Shown piece by piece: positions 7,095 through 16,355 of a stretch of DNA of 64,000 nt (position 1 is its first letter; every line of letters begins with the position of its first letter). The notes under the pieces are model-generated. The model had not been told where the DNA came from. It was given only the letters and a program-made list of their open reading frames with translations, and did not search any database. Source of the stretch: Deltaproteobacteria bacterium (GTDB lineage Bacteria; Myxococcota_A; UBA9042; PHBI01); assembly GCA_011526585.1 (NCBI GenBank), contig WYBB01000210.1:18623-82622 (forward strand), read 5' to 3'. A program made the position numbers and the translations under genes.

Positions 7095-9326
7095 ATGCGC
7101 TCGTCGTCGCTCGCTGCGGCCGTCGCGTCGATCTGCGCGGCGTGTGCGCCGATCCTGCGCAGCGGCGACATCGAGCCGCCGCCGGACACCAGGGTCGTGG
7201 TCGTGATGGAGGTCGAGCCGGAGCGCGAGACGTCGATCCCGCCCGCGGAGCTGGCCGCGGCGATCGGTGACGCCAGCGTCGCGGTCCTGGCGACGACGCC
7301 GCAGCCGGAGGTGGCGTCCGGCACCGCGCTCGACGAGATGAGCATGAACGTGCAGGGGCTCTCGGTGCCGGCCGACGACGCGCTCGTCGACGAAGCCGAG
7401 CTCGCGACCGACGCGCGCCGCCTCGAGAGCATCTTCATGGCGCGCGGCTTCTTCCGCGCCAAGAGCCTCGGCCACCGCGTCGACGTGCGCGGCGACGACC
7501 GCGCCGGCGTGCGCTTCTCGATCCTCGAGGGCCAGGCGACGACCGTCGTCGAGATCGTCTTTCGCGGCGCCTGCGACATCCGCGAGGACGTCGACCGCGA
7601 GAAGCTCGCGCGCCTGGCCGAGCTGTGCCGCGACATCCGCGAGCTGATCCCGATGCGCGTCGGCGACGTGTGGACCGAGGAGGCCTACGCGACCGGGCTC
7701 GACGTCGTGGCGCGGGCCTTTCGCGGAGCCGGCTTCGTGCACGCGCGCGTCTTCGGGGACAACTGGGTCTCGCGCGATCGCGGCGAGGCCGCGGTGTGGT
7801 ACCAGGTCGACCCGGGCCCGCTCGTGCGCGTCAAGGGCGAGGTGATCATCGAGGGCAGCGTGCACGTCGACGACGCGCGGATCCGCCAGCGCATCTCCAT
7901 TCGCGACGGCGACGTCCTCGACAGCGAGCTCTTGCGCACGACCGAGCGGAACATCCAGGACCTCGGCCCCTTCTTCTCGGTGCAGGCGCTGCCCGTGCTG
8001 GAGCTGCCCGAGCCCACGCCCGCGCCGCCGGAACCCGCCGAGGCGCCGGCTCCCCCGCCCGCCGAGCCACCCGCCGAGACACCCGCCGAAACGCCCGCCG
8101 AACCACCCGCCGCTGACGCTCCATCGGAACAAGAGGGTGAAGAGCCGGAGCCGCCGCAGTTCCGGCCGAGCGAGATGCGCGTCAAGGTGCAGGTCGCCGA
8201 GGCGCCGCCCTGGGAGCTGACCGTCGGCCCGAGCGTCGTCACCGACTTCCTGCGCCTCGACCTCGCGCTGCCCTCGGCGTTCACCCACCGCAACCTCTTC
8301 GGCGAGCTGGTCGCCCTGCAGATCACCGCGCGCCCGGCGCTCGTGCTTCCCGACTGCTTCACCGGCGCCGGCGGCTGCTTCGCCAGCCCCGAGTTCGGCC
8401 TGGACTCGAAAGTGGGCTTGCAGGTTCCGTCCTTCTTCGAGGAGTACCTGCGCCTGTCGATCGAGACCGGCTACAAGCGCGACCCGACGCAAGCGACCAA
8501 GTCCGACGTCGTCGGCGGCTCGATCGGCCTCCTGCGCCGCATCGTGGGCGGTCTGAGCGCCCGCATCGGCTACAACCTCTCCTACGAACGTTACTTCGGC
8601 GCTCGGGCCATCAGCGACGCGGGCGCGGAGGAGGCGGAGGTCGTGTCGGCCCTGCGCTACGAGCGCGAGGACCTGCTCGCCTGGTTCGACGCCTCGCTGG
8701 TGCTCGACCTCCGCGACTCCCCGCTCGACACGCGCAACGGAGCCTTCAGCGCGCTCTCGCTCAACGTCGCCGGCCCGTTCGCCGGCGGCAACGCGACCTA
8801 TACCCGCCTGCTCGGCGACGTGCGCCTCTACTGGACGCCGCGCTTCGTCAAGTGGCTCACCCTGGCCGGTCGCCTGCGTGTCGGCTGGAACTTCTACGAG
8901 CTCGCGCAGGGCACGCCGCTCGGCGCGCGCTTCAAATCCGGCGGCGCCACCAGCATGCGCGGCTTCAAGACCGATCGCCTCGGCGACTTCGTCTGCGCCG
9001 AGAGCGAAGACGCCACCCGCTACGTCAACGACCCGAGTTGCCGCGACAGCGCCGCGCAGCGCACCTACATCGGTGGCAACCACCTCATCGAGACCAACTT
9101 CGAGCTGCGCTTCCACCTGCGTGGCGGTGTGGGCCTCGTCCTCTGGATGGACGCGGGGCGCGTGTGGAGTCGCAGGGACGACGTGGATCTCGGCGAGCTC
9201 TTCGTCGCGCTGGGCCCGGGCTTCCGCTACGATCTGCCGTTCGGCCCGCTCCGCCTCGACGTCGGCTTCCTGCTCGGCAAGAATCGCGACGAGCTGTTCC
9301 ACATCACGCTCGGGCAGGCCTTCTGA
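7095..9326 (+). CDS. tamA: Omp85-family outer-membrane assembly protein, TamA-like, with Pro-rich insertion
   Basis: A 743-residue outer-membrane protein. Residues 1-18 form a signal sequence ending ICAAC, possibly a lipoprotein signal but with a poor lipobox. POTRA-like repeats follow (about residues 70-300, for example VRVKGEVIIEGSVHVDDARIRQRISIRDGD read in short pieces). A 16-stranded-barrel-like C-terminal half begins around residue 370 and ends HITLGQAF, with the terminal Phe expected of a beta-signal. About 55 residues rich in Pro/Ala/Glu (nt 8005-8165) interrupt the last POTRA between two strands. The frame is open upstream to 6894, but that stretch is Arg/Ser-rich and shadow-like, so I start at the ATG leading the signal peptide. 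It overlaps tamB by one base, which strongly supports a TamA/TamB-type function in outer-membrane assembly rather than BamA. Confidence 0.85.
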   Translation: MRSSSLAAAVASICAACAPILRSGDIEPPPDTRVVVVMEVEPERETSIPPAELAAAIGDASVAVLATTPQPEVASGTALDEMSMNVQGLSVPADDALVDEAELATDARRLESIFMARGFFRAKSLGHRVDVRGDDRAGVRFSILEGQATTVVEIVFRGACDIREDVDREKLARLAELCRDIRELIPMRVGDVWTEEAYATGLDVVARAFRGAGFVHARVFGDNWVSRDRGEAAVWYQVDPGPLVRVKGEVIIEGSVHVDDARIRQRISIRDGDVLDSELLRTTERNIQDLGPFFSVQALPVLELPEPTPAPPEPAEAPAPPPAEPPAETPAETPAEPPAADAPSEQEGEEPEPPQFRPSEMRVKVQVAEAPPWELTVGPSVVTDFLRLDLALPSAFTHRNLFGELVALQITARPALVLPDCFTGAGGCFASPEFGLDSKVGLQVPSFFEEYLRLSIETGYKRDPTQATKSDVVGGSIGLLRRIVGGLSARIGYNLSYERYFGARAISDAGAEEAEVVSALRYEREDLLAWFDASLVLDLRDSPLDTRNGAFSALSLNVAGPFAGGNATYTRLLGDVRLYWTPRFVKWLTLAGRLRVGWNFYELAQGTPLGARFKSGGATSMRGFKTDRLGDFVCAESEDATRYVNDPSCRDSAAQRTYIGGNHLIETNFELRFHLRGGVGLVLWMDAGRVWSRRDDVDLGELFVALGPGFRYDLPFGPLRLDVGFLLGKNRDELFHITLGQAF

Positions 9327-12300
9327 TGACGACCGCCGCGCCCGCGCCGGAGCCGGCGAGCGCACCGCCCCCTCCCGCGGTATCGCCGCGGCGCCGCTTC
9401 CGCGCCCTGCGCGCCGCGCTGCGCGTGCTCGGCTGGACGCTCGCCATCGTCCTCGTGCTGCTGATCGCGGTCTTCGTCTTCCTGCAGACCGGGCCGGGCA
9501 AGGACCTCGTCAGGACGGTCGTGCTCGACGTGCTCAACGACACCTTTCACGGCCGCCTCGAGCTCGACGAGCTCGACGGCTTCCTTCCCTTCGACGTCGA
9601 GCTCGTCGGCTTTCGCGCCTACGATCCCGACGGTCTGCAGGTGCTCTCGGTCGCGCGGCTCACCGCCGACTTCCACCCGCTCGAGCTCCTCGACACCACC
9701 GTGCACCTGTCGGACGTGCGCATCGATCGCCCCGACGTCGCGATCTTCGACGCCCGTGGGCGCGTGGCGCTGCTGCGCGCCTTCGAGCCGCGCACACCGT
9801 CGACCGACGAGACCCCGTCACCCTGGATCGTGCGCTTCGAGGGCATCGATCTCGAGCACGGCCGCGTCGACGGCCTGGTCGCCGGCGAGGATCTCGCGCT
9901 CACCGAGATCGCCATCGATCTCACGCTCGGGCTCGGGCCACAGGGCCTCACCTGGCCGCACCTCGAGCTCTCCGGCCAGCCGACCGGCAGCTCCGAGCTC
10001 GTCGCGCTGCTCACCACCGCCGCCTCGCCCGACGGAGGTCGCGTCATCGTCACCAGCCGCGGCGAGATCCAGGGTGACACCCTGCGCCTCGACGCGCTCG
10101 AGCTCGGCGCGGGCGATCATCACCTCGCCACGCGCGGCTCGGTCGAGCTCGCCGGCCCGCTCGTCGCCGAGCTGGAGATCCTCGACCTCGCCCTCGATCT
10201 CTCACGCCTGCCCGCCGCGGCGCGGCAGGCCCTCGTCGGACCGGATCCACCGCCGGGGGTGCTGCTCGTCGACGGCAGGGGCCGTCTCGCCGTCGGTCCC
10301 GACGGCGTCGCCACCGTCGACCTCACGCTGGGCACGCCGTGGGGCCATGCGCTCCTGCAGGCCAACGCCGGGATCGTGCAGCCCGGGACGCCCGAGCTCC
10401 GCCTGCGCGATTGGGCCTTCACCCTCGACCTCGCCGATCTGGTGCCGCCGCCGGCGCTGCTCGCCGAGATGCCGACCGTGGCCGGCGAGACCCGCGCCGA
10501 CGTGCGCGTCGAGGGGATCGGCGCCGGGCTGCCGCTGGATTCCGGCGCGCACGCCCGCGTCGCGGTCACGATCGACGAGCGCGCACCCAACGACGGACAC
10601 CTCGAGCTCGTGCTCACGCGCGTCGCCGACGATGCGCGCGACGGCGCGCCGACCTTCCGCGTCGAGCTGGCGAGCCTCGCCCTCACGCTCCAGCCATGGC
10701 TCGCGCTCGCCGGAGAGCCGGAGCTCGTCGGCGAGATCGGCGTGCTCTACGTCGACGGGGACCTCGCCCTGCCCGCGGCCGGCTCGCCGCGCCTCCGGCT
10801 GGCCGCGAGCTTCGACGCCGCGGCCAGCGGTCGCATCATGGCGATCGGCAAGCCGCTCGACGCGCCGCGCCTCGACGGCAGCGCGCACCTCGAGTGGGAT
10901 GGCGTCGGGCTACCGCGCGGCCGCGTCGATCTCGCCGCGGTCGATCTGGGCTTCGATCTCGGCGGCGCGCGCACGCTCGACCTCGGCTTCGATCTGCACG
11001 CGCAGAGCGACGGCACGCCCGAGCTCGTCGGCCAGCTCAGCGCCTCGGACCTCCGCTGGGAGGGCATGCGCGTCGCGCTGCTCGAGGTACCGCTCGAGCT
11101 CGCGCTCGAAGGCCTCGACACCGCCGCGCCGCGGCCGCGTGGGCGGGTGCGCTGGCGCGCGAGCGGGATCGATCTCGGCGCCCAGCGCCTCGCCGAGACC
11201 GCCGGCGATCTGCGCGTCGTGCCCGAGCGCGACGGCCTGCGTGTACGCGGCACCCTGCGCACCGTCGGCCTCGATCTGGACAGCCCCGTCGATCTCGCCG
11301 CGCGGTCGAGCGACCTCGTGATCGACGCCTTCGTCGGTCCCGATCCCGCGGGCGATCCGGCGATCCCGCTCGGCGGACCGATCGATCTGCGCCTCGCGGG
11401 CGCGCTGGGTGAAGTACGCCAGGGACCGCGTCGCGCCGCGCGCGTGGCCTTCGACGATCTGCGCGTCGTCATGGCGCGCGGCCCCGCGGGACCGATCGCC
11501 GTCACCGGCGTCACGCGCTGGACCGGCCTTGCCACGCCCGAGGTGTCGGCCGGCCAGGCGACGATCGACCTCGATCTCGCGCTCGGTCCGGCGCGCGCGC
11601 TGCCGAGCGGCGTCGCCAGGGTCGACGTCAGCGACCTCTCCCTGCCCGACGGCCAGCGCTTCGATCGCGTCGTCGTCGACGCGCTCGCGCGGCCGGACGG
11701 ACAGGTGGAATACAGCGGCAACGCGACGCAGCGCAGGCCGGTCGCGCGCGAGCCCGGCGAGGCGCCGATCGATCGCGGCGTCAGCGCGCACTTCGCCGGC
11801 ACGCTCACGCTGCCGACACGCGACCGCGCGCTGGTGGTCGGCGTGCGCGAGCTGCGCCTGCGCCGGCCCGGCGATCGCGAGGACTTCCTGGTCGCCGACG
11901 CGATCGGCTTCGACGCCGACGGCTGGGTGAGCCTCGAACGCCTGGTCGTACGAACGGTTCGCACGGCCGGCGCGCTCGAGCTGGGTGGGCGTTTCCGACC
12001 GTCGGACGGCGCCATCGATCTCCGCCTCGACGCCAAGGGGCTCGCCATCCCGGCCTGGGTCGCGCTCGTCGAGGACGCCCTCGGTTGGGCCGGGCTCACG
12101 GCCGCCATCGATCTACCCGCCGAGCTCGACGGCGAGCTCGGGCTGACCTTGCGCGTCGACGGAACGCTCGCCGCGCCGACCGCGACGGCCGAGCTCACCC
12201 TCGACCACGTCGCCTTCGGCGCGCGCCGCGACGCCGGCGCCCACGCGCGCCTCGCGCTCACCGAGACCGGCGTCGAGATCCTGGCCGCGCTCGCCTGGCA

Positions 12301-15025
12301 CGACGGCGGCGACCTCTCGCTGGAGGCGCGCCTGCCCGCGCGCGCGTCCCTGAGCCCGCCCGGGCTCGCCTGGGACGACGCCCGCCCCGTGCACCTGGCG
12401 CTGTCGATCGACGAGTCCGATCTCGAGGAGGTCTTCGCCTGGGCCGACGCGCTGGCGATGGCCGGCACGCCCTCGGGGGCCGAGCTGCGCGAAGCCGCCG
12501 GCGTGCAGGAGATCGCCGGCGCCCTGCGCTTCGATCTGATCGTCGACGGTACGCCGGCCGATCCGCGCCTGCGCACGACCCTCGTCGGTCGGCCCCTCGC
12601 CATCGGCGCCTGGAAGGACGGCAGCCTCGTGCTCGAAGGATCGGCGCGCGGGGATGCGTCCTCCTTCCGCCTCGTGATGGCGGACGCGGACAATCGCACC
12701 CAGGCGCTCTGCGACGTGGCGCTCTCGTTCGGGATCGCGCGCGCGCTGCGCCAGCCCGATCCGCTCACGTGGATCCGCGACGCCATGCGCGAGCGCGAGT
12801 CCGCGATCGAGCTCGACGTGCCGCGCGTGGCCCTCGCCGAGACACCGCTCGTGACCTTCCTGCCCGACGACATGCAGGACCTCGCCGCCGAGGTCGATCT
12901 CATCCTGGCCGGCACCCTGCGACAGCCGATCCTCGACGGCTCCGTGCGGCTGACCTCGGCCGAGCTCACGCCCTTCGATCTCGGCCTGGGCTTGGATTTC
13001 TCCACCAGCGACGAGGTCGTCGACGTGCGCATCGTCGCCGCACGCCCGACCGGCGACGCGCTGATCGAGGGGCTGCTCTCCGTGCCGATGCTCGGCGACC
13101 TGCTCGAGAGTCCCGCGAGCGCGCCGCGCCTCCTCGACAACCCGCGCCTCTCGCTCGAGCTCCAGAGCGCGGACGTCGCCGCCTTCGACTTCTGGGAGCT
13201 CAATCAGGCGCTCGGCGATCTCGCGACGCAGCTCTTCCCCGACGGACGCGTCATGCTCGACCTGAGCGCCCAGGGTGGACCCGAGGGGCTCAACGCGAGC
13301 CTGATGACGCGCGTGCGCACGACGACGCCCGTCGGGGTCCCACCGCCCGCCACCGCGGAGGCGAGCGGCATCCGGCGCAACGCCGCCGACGACGTGCGCC
13401 TGGCGCTCCTGGTCGCACCCGATCGGGTCACGCTCAACCTCGCGCTGGTGCAGGACTCGCGCTCGGTCACCCCGTTCCTGGCGATCCAGTTCGCCGCCGC
13501 CGTCGGACCGCGTGTCCTCCTGAGCCCGCCCGACGGCAAGCCGATCGACCTCGCCCGGGTGCCGATCGAGGGCCGCATCCGCGCCGGCGAGTTCCGTCTC
13601 GAGGGCTTCGCCTCCGCCTTCCGCGACGTGCTCGGCACCTCCGGCGGCCACCTCACCGGCGACGTCCTGATCTCCGGCACGCTCGCGCAACCGCGCTTCG
13701 CGCAGAGCCTGATCGCGCAGTTCCAGCCGATCGTGGTCGCGCCGCTCGGCCTCGCGCACGACTTCGCCACCGTCAACATCGACTTCGTCAACGGCACCGA
13801 CTGGCTCGTCACCGTCAACGAGCTCTACGACGAGACGCGCAAGACCACCCAGCTCCCGGTCTCGCGCTGCGGCATCGAGCCCTTCAAGTCCGACGTGGTC
13901 GACTACACCGTGCACCCCTACCTGGCGATCCAGCTCTCCGGCTCCATCCCCTCGCTCGATCCGAAGAAGATGACGCTCGGCGGCTGCATCGGCTTGCGCG
14001 ACTACTCGGCGCTCGCCAAGCGCGACATGAGCGGGCGCATCGACGGCGAGCTCAAGCTCGGCGGCACGGTCGCGCGCCCCGAGGTGCGCGGCAAGCTCAC
14101 CACCATCGAGGCGGTGCTGGCGCCCAACCTCGCCTCGAAGACGATCCGCCCGATCGGCACGCCGCTCGACGTGACCCTGGTGCGTGGAGCGCCGGCACCA
14201 CCGCTCGAGCGCCCCGAGCGGAACCCCTACAAGACCGGCGTGCTCATCGACGTCGGGGTCGTGATCCCCAAGGACGCCGTGCGCCTCGAGCCGAGCCTGA
14301 TGCAGCTCCACGGCGAGGTGCGCGCGGTGCTCTACCCGCACGGCACGCTGCAGATCCGCACCGCCAGCGGCGAGCTCGGCATCGTCGGCACCATCGAGGT
14401 GCCAAGGGAGCAGGTCCTGCTCTACGGACATGCCTTCAAGGTCGATCCGGACTCGCGCATCGTCTTCACCGGCGACATGAGCACCGATCCGCAGATCTCC
14501 TTCACCGCCCGCTACAACATCGCCCACGTCGACCTCAGCTCGATCGGCCTCACCACGACCCGCGACTCCGAGGTGGTCGTGCGTGTCACCGGCAACGCCA
14601 CCGAGCCGCGCCTGAGCTTCAGCTCGACCCCGTCGATGGACGAGGCGAACATCCTCTCGGTGATCGCGCTGGGGATCCCGGCCGGCAGCGAGGCGATCGG
14701 CGAAGCGGTGCAGGCCCAGCTCTTCACCGCCATCATGGGCATGGCCACGCTGCAGTTCGCGCGCGACTTCCAGCGCCGCTTGGGGCTCGACGTGCTGCGC
14801 ATCGAGGCCCAGTCCGCCGATCCGACCGACTCACGGCTCACCGTCGGCAAGCGCCTGGCCGAGGATCTCCTCCTCTATTACTACCTCGATCCGGCCGCCG
14901 ACGACGACGAGGACTCGAGCCGTTTCTGGCTCGAGTACCGCCTCACGCGCTTCCTCTCGGTGGTGTCGCGCGCGGGTGACTCGGGGGACGTCGGACTCGA
15001 GCTCAACCTGCGCTTCCAGGAGTGA
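9326..15025 (+). CDS. tamB: TamB-type translocation and assembly module / AsmA-like inter-membrane bridge protein
   Basis: A 1,899-residue protein, considerably longer than E. coli TamB (about 1,260). A short Pro/Ala-rich cytoplasmic N-terminus is followed by one membrane anchor (about residues 34-53). A very long periplasmic stretch rich in repeating beta-strands follows, as in the hydrophobic-groove AsmA/TamB/VPS13-like proteins. The C-terminal DUF490/TamB domain includes the stretch around DPQISFTARYN, then the conserved DEANILSVIALGIP element, and ends in LELNLRFQE. The start ATG at 9326 overlaps the stop of the Omp85 gene (TGATG). Known family roles are outer-membrane protein assembly and anterograde phospholipid transport. 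A strong hairpin terminator follows 25 nt downstream. Confidence 0.92.
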   Translation: MTTAAPAPEPASAPPPPAVSPRRRFRALRAALRVLGWTLAIVLVLLIAVFVFLQTGPGKDLVRTVVLDVLNDTFHGRLELDELDGFLPFDVELVGFRAYDPDGLQVLSVARLTADFHPLELLDTTVHLSDVRIDRPDVAIFDARGRVALLRAFEPRTPSTDETPSPWIVRFEGIDLEHGRVDGLVAGEDLALTEIAIDLTLGLGPQGLTWPHLELSGQPTGSSELVALLTTAASPDGGRVIVTSRGEIQGDTLRLDALELGAGDHHLATRGSVELAGPLVAELEILDLALDLSRLPAAARQALVGPDPPPGVLLVDGRGRLAVGPDGVATVDLTLGTPWGHALLQANAGIVQPGTPELRLRDWAFTLDLADLVPPPALLAEMPTVAGETRADVRVEGIGAGLPLDSGAHARVAVTIDERAPNDGHLELVLTRVADDARDGAPTFRVELASLALTLQPWLALAGEPELVGEIGVLYVDGDLALPAAGSPRLRLAASFDAAASGRIMAIGKPLDAPRLDGSAHLEWDGVGLPRGRVDLAAVDLGFDLGGARTLDLGFDLHAQSDGTPELVGQLSASDLRWEGMRVALLEVPLELALEGLDTAAPRPRGRVRWRASGIDLGAQRLAETAGDLRVVPERDGLRVRGTLRTVGLDLDSPVDLAARSSDLVIDAFVGPDPAGDPAIPLGGPIDLRLAGALGEVRQGPRRAARVAFDDLRVVMARGPAGPIAVTGVTRWTGLATPEVSAGQATIDLDLALGPARALPSGVARVDVSDLSLPDGQRFDRVVVDALARPDGQVEYSGNATQRRPVAREPGEAPIDRGVSAHFAGTLTLPTRDRALVVGVRELRLRRPGDREDFLVADAIGFDADGWVSLERLVVRTVRTAGALELGGRFRPSDGAIDLRLDAKGLAIPAWVALVEDALGWAGLTAAIDLPAELDGELGLTLRVDGTLAAPTATAELTLDHVAFGARRDAGAHARLALTETGVEILAALAWHDGGDLSLEARLPARASLSPPGLAWDDARPVHLALSIDESDLEEVFAWADALAMAGTPSGAELREAAGVQEIAGALRFDLIVDGTPADPRLRTTLVGRPLAIGAWKDGSLVLEGSARGDASSFRLVMADADNRTQALCDVALSFGIARALRQPDPLTWIRDAMRERESAIELDVPRVALAETPLVTFLPDDMQDLAAEVDLILAGTLRQPILDGSVRLTSAELTPFDLGLGLDFSTSDEVVDVRIVAARPTGDALIEGLLSVPMLGDLLESPASAPRLLDNPRLSLELQSADVAAFDFWELNQALGDLATQLFPDGRVMLDLSAQGGPEGLNASLMTRVRTTTPVGVPPPATAEASGIRRNAADDVRLALLVAPDRVTLNLALVQDSRSVTPFLAIQFAAAVGPRVLLSPPDGKPIDLARVPIEGRIRAGEFRLEGFASAFRDVLGTSGGHLTGDVLISGTLAQPRFAQSLIAQFQPIVVAPLGLAHDFATVNIDFVNGTDWLVTVNELYDETRKTTQLPVSRCGIEPFKSDVVDYTVHPYLAIQLSGSIPSLDPKKMTLGGCIGLRDYSALAKRDMSGRIDGELKLGGTVARPEVRGKLTTIEAVLAPNLASKTIRPIGTPLDVTLVRGAPAPPLERPERNPYKTGVLIDVGVVIPKDAVRLEPSLMQLHGEVRAVLYPHGTLQIRTASGELGIVGTIEVPREQVLLYGHAFKVDPDSRIVFTGDMSTDPQISFTARYNIAHVDLSSIGLTTTRDSEVVVRVTGNATEPRLSFSSTPSMDEANILSVIALGIPAGSEAIGEAVQAQLFTAIMGMATLQFARDFQRRLGLDVLRIEAQSADPTDSRLTVGKRLAEDLLLYYYLDPAADDDEDSSRFWLEYRLTRFLSVVSRAGDSGDVGLELNLRFQE

Positions 15026-15050
15026 CGATCAGCGAGTCGTATAAACGGGA

Positions 15051-15080
15051 ACGGGCGGTGGAGTCGCCCCCACCGCCCGT
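15051..15080. terminator. hairpin terminator between convergent tamB and RRM gene
   Basis: A perfect 11-bp stem: ACGGGCGGTGG at 15051-15061 and CCACCGCCCGT at 15070-15080, with an 8-nt loop. It sits between the stop codons of tamB (plus) and the RNA-binding protein gene (minus), so it can serve both directions. There is no clear T-tract, as is common in GC-rich genomes. Confidence 0.75.
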
Positions 15081-15115
15081 GATCGGTTCATGAGTCAGGC
15101 GCGTGAGCGCGAGCC

Positions 15116-15427
15116 TCAGAAGCCGCGATGACCGCCACGGCCACCGCCGAAGCCGCCACGGCCGCCGCCGCCGCCGCCCTGCTTCTCCTGCGCCTCGTTG
15201 ACCCGCACCGTGCGACCATCGAGGTTCTGACCGTCCATACCCGCCACGGCCGCGTCGGCCGCCGCATTGTCCTGGAAGGTCACGAACCCGAACCCGCGCG
15301 AGCGGCCGGTCTCACGGTCCATGATGACCTTCGACTCGGAGATGGTCCCGTACTCCTCGAACGCCTGCGCGAGGCTACCGTCCGTCGTGTTCCAGTCCAG
15401 GCCACCCACAAAAAGCTTCTTCGACAT
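15116..15427 (-). CDS. single-RRM, glycine-rich RNA-binding protein
   Basis: A 103-residue protein with one RNA recognition motif. RNP2 is KLFVGGL (residues 4-10) and RNP1 is RGFGFVTF (residues 44-51), both with the aromatic residues that stack on RNA. The tail (residues 84-103) is Gly/Arg-rich (RGG-like). This is the architecture of bacterial Rbp proteins of cyanobacteria and myxobacteria, which are often cold- or light-regulated and bind single-stranded RNA. The frame is open upstream, but the start at 15427 gives the canonical MSKKLFVGGL N-terminus and has a purine-rich AGAGAG site just before it. The predicted promoter at 15592-15620 would give a 5' leader of roughly 155 nt, suggestive of post-transcriptional control. 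Confidence 0.93.
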   Translation of the reverse strand: MSKKLFVGGLDWNTTDGSLAQAFEEYGTISESKVIMDRETGRSRGFGFVTFQDNAAADAAVAGMDGQNLDGRTVRVNEAQEKQGGGGGGRGGFGGGRGGHRGF

Positions 15428-15591
15428 GAAAATCTCTCTACTCTCGACGGACACGCTCAGTGGTGCCCACCGATACTCACAAGAAGGGCCGAGCGCCCTG
15501 ATGGAATTCGACGCTATCGCCACCCCGACAGCCATCCCGAACGGGTGGGTGCAAGGGGCTTGCGCTCTCGATGCTGCAAGCGAACGAGCTG

Positions 15592-15620
15592 CTCATACAG
15601 GCCGCCCGCGACAACCACAA
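15592..15620 (-). promoter_or_regulatory. putative promoter of the RRM gene
   Basis: Read on the minus strand, TTGTGG (15615-15620) and TATGAG (15592-15597) are separated by exactly 17 nt. The region from here to the start codon has no convincing ORF and would be a leader of about 155 nt. It includes a small hairpin AGGGC-GCTCG-GCCCT near 15487-15503. Confidence 0.4.
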
Positions 15621-15684
15621 GCGATGATCGCATTCTTTGTCGTGCCGCCTCGATGCGTCCACGGCTGGCGGCGTGCCACCATCA

Positions 15685-16299
15685 TCAGAGCGCGCAGCGG
15701 AAGCCGACGCCCCCCGAGCGCTCCTCGCGCGCGAGCTCCAACCTCAGGGCCGCGCGTGGATCGGGCGAGCCCCAGAAGCCGCCGCGCGCGACCGAGCCGC
15801 GCAGGCGCTCCCACACGTTGCCGCTCAGATCGAGGTGTCCGAACGGGCCGGCGCCTTCGGGTCGGTGCACGGCGTCGGGACGTGCGCCCGCGCCGCGATG
15901 CGGCGAACGACCGAAGAGCGCGCGCGCCGGATCGGGCGCACGCTCGCCCCACGGGTAGGTGCCGGTGCCGACCGCGCGCTGCCACTGGGCCTCGCTCGGC
16001 AAGCGCTTCTTCGCCCAGCGCGCGAAGGCTTCGGCCTCGTCCTGGGTCACGCCGACCACCGGCTGCGCGGGATCGTCCCAGCCCGGGCGGAAGATCCACG
16101 GCGGGCAGGCGGCGCCGGTCGCCTGCGCGAACGCGAGCCACTCGGCGTTGTTGACCGGGCGCAGGTCGAGCAGGAAGCCCAGGACCAGCCGCCGGCGCCC
16201 GTCGGGCAGTCGCACCAGGCCCGCCGGCACGCGCGCCATCGGCCCGAGCGCCACGCGCGGCGCGCGGCCGAAGCCCAGGCGTTGGAGCAGGACGATCAC
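15685..16299 (-). CDS. formylglycine-generating-enzyme-like (SUMF1/EgtB fold) protein
   Basis: The roughly 204-residue protein carries the SUMF1 fold landmarks in order: PVNNAEWLAF, VVGVTQDEAEAFARWAKKRLPSEAQWQRA read in short pieces, LSGNVWERL, ARGGFW and a final GFRCAL. The fold is shared by sulfatase-activating formylglycine enzymes, EgtB-type sulfoxide synthases and many proteins of unknown function. It is shorter than catalytic FGEs (about 280-300), and I do not see the paired active-site Cys, so the activity is unknown. The annotated GTG start has no clear ribosome-binding site; the ATG at 16239 is an alternative that begins MARVPAG. No sulfatase gene is in the window. It lies 56 nt downstream of the 2OG oxygenase gene and could be the tail of that operon. 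Confidence 0.75.
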   Translation of the reverse strand: MIVLLQRLGFGRAPRVALGPMARVPAGLVRLPDGRRRLVLGFLLDLRPVNNAEWLAFAQATGAACPPWIFRPGWDDPAQPVVGVTQDEAEAFARWAKKRLPSEAQWQRAVGTGTYPWGERAPDPARALFGRSPHRGAGARPDAVHRPEGAGPFGHLDLSGNVWERLRGSVARGGFWGSPDPRAALRLELAREERSGGVGFRCAL

Positions 16300-16355
16300 G
16301 GCCCGAGCTTACGAGGTGAAGCGCCGGCGTCCAGAAACCCGGCGCTGTCTTGTGG

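Noticed and set aside
5345..7636. A 763-codon open frame antisense to fumC and the TamA-like gene
   Set aside because: It is a shadow frame of real genes on the other strand; residues are dominated by Arg/Ala/Gly/Asp and it matches no family. Long antisense frames are expected at this GC content.
10747..14527. Two antisense frames of more than 800 codons opposite tamB
   Set aside because: They mirror the third-position bias of tamB in other frames; composition is Ser/Arg- or Glu/Arg/Gly-rich without motifs or ribosome-binding sites.
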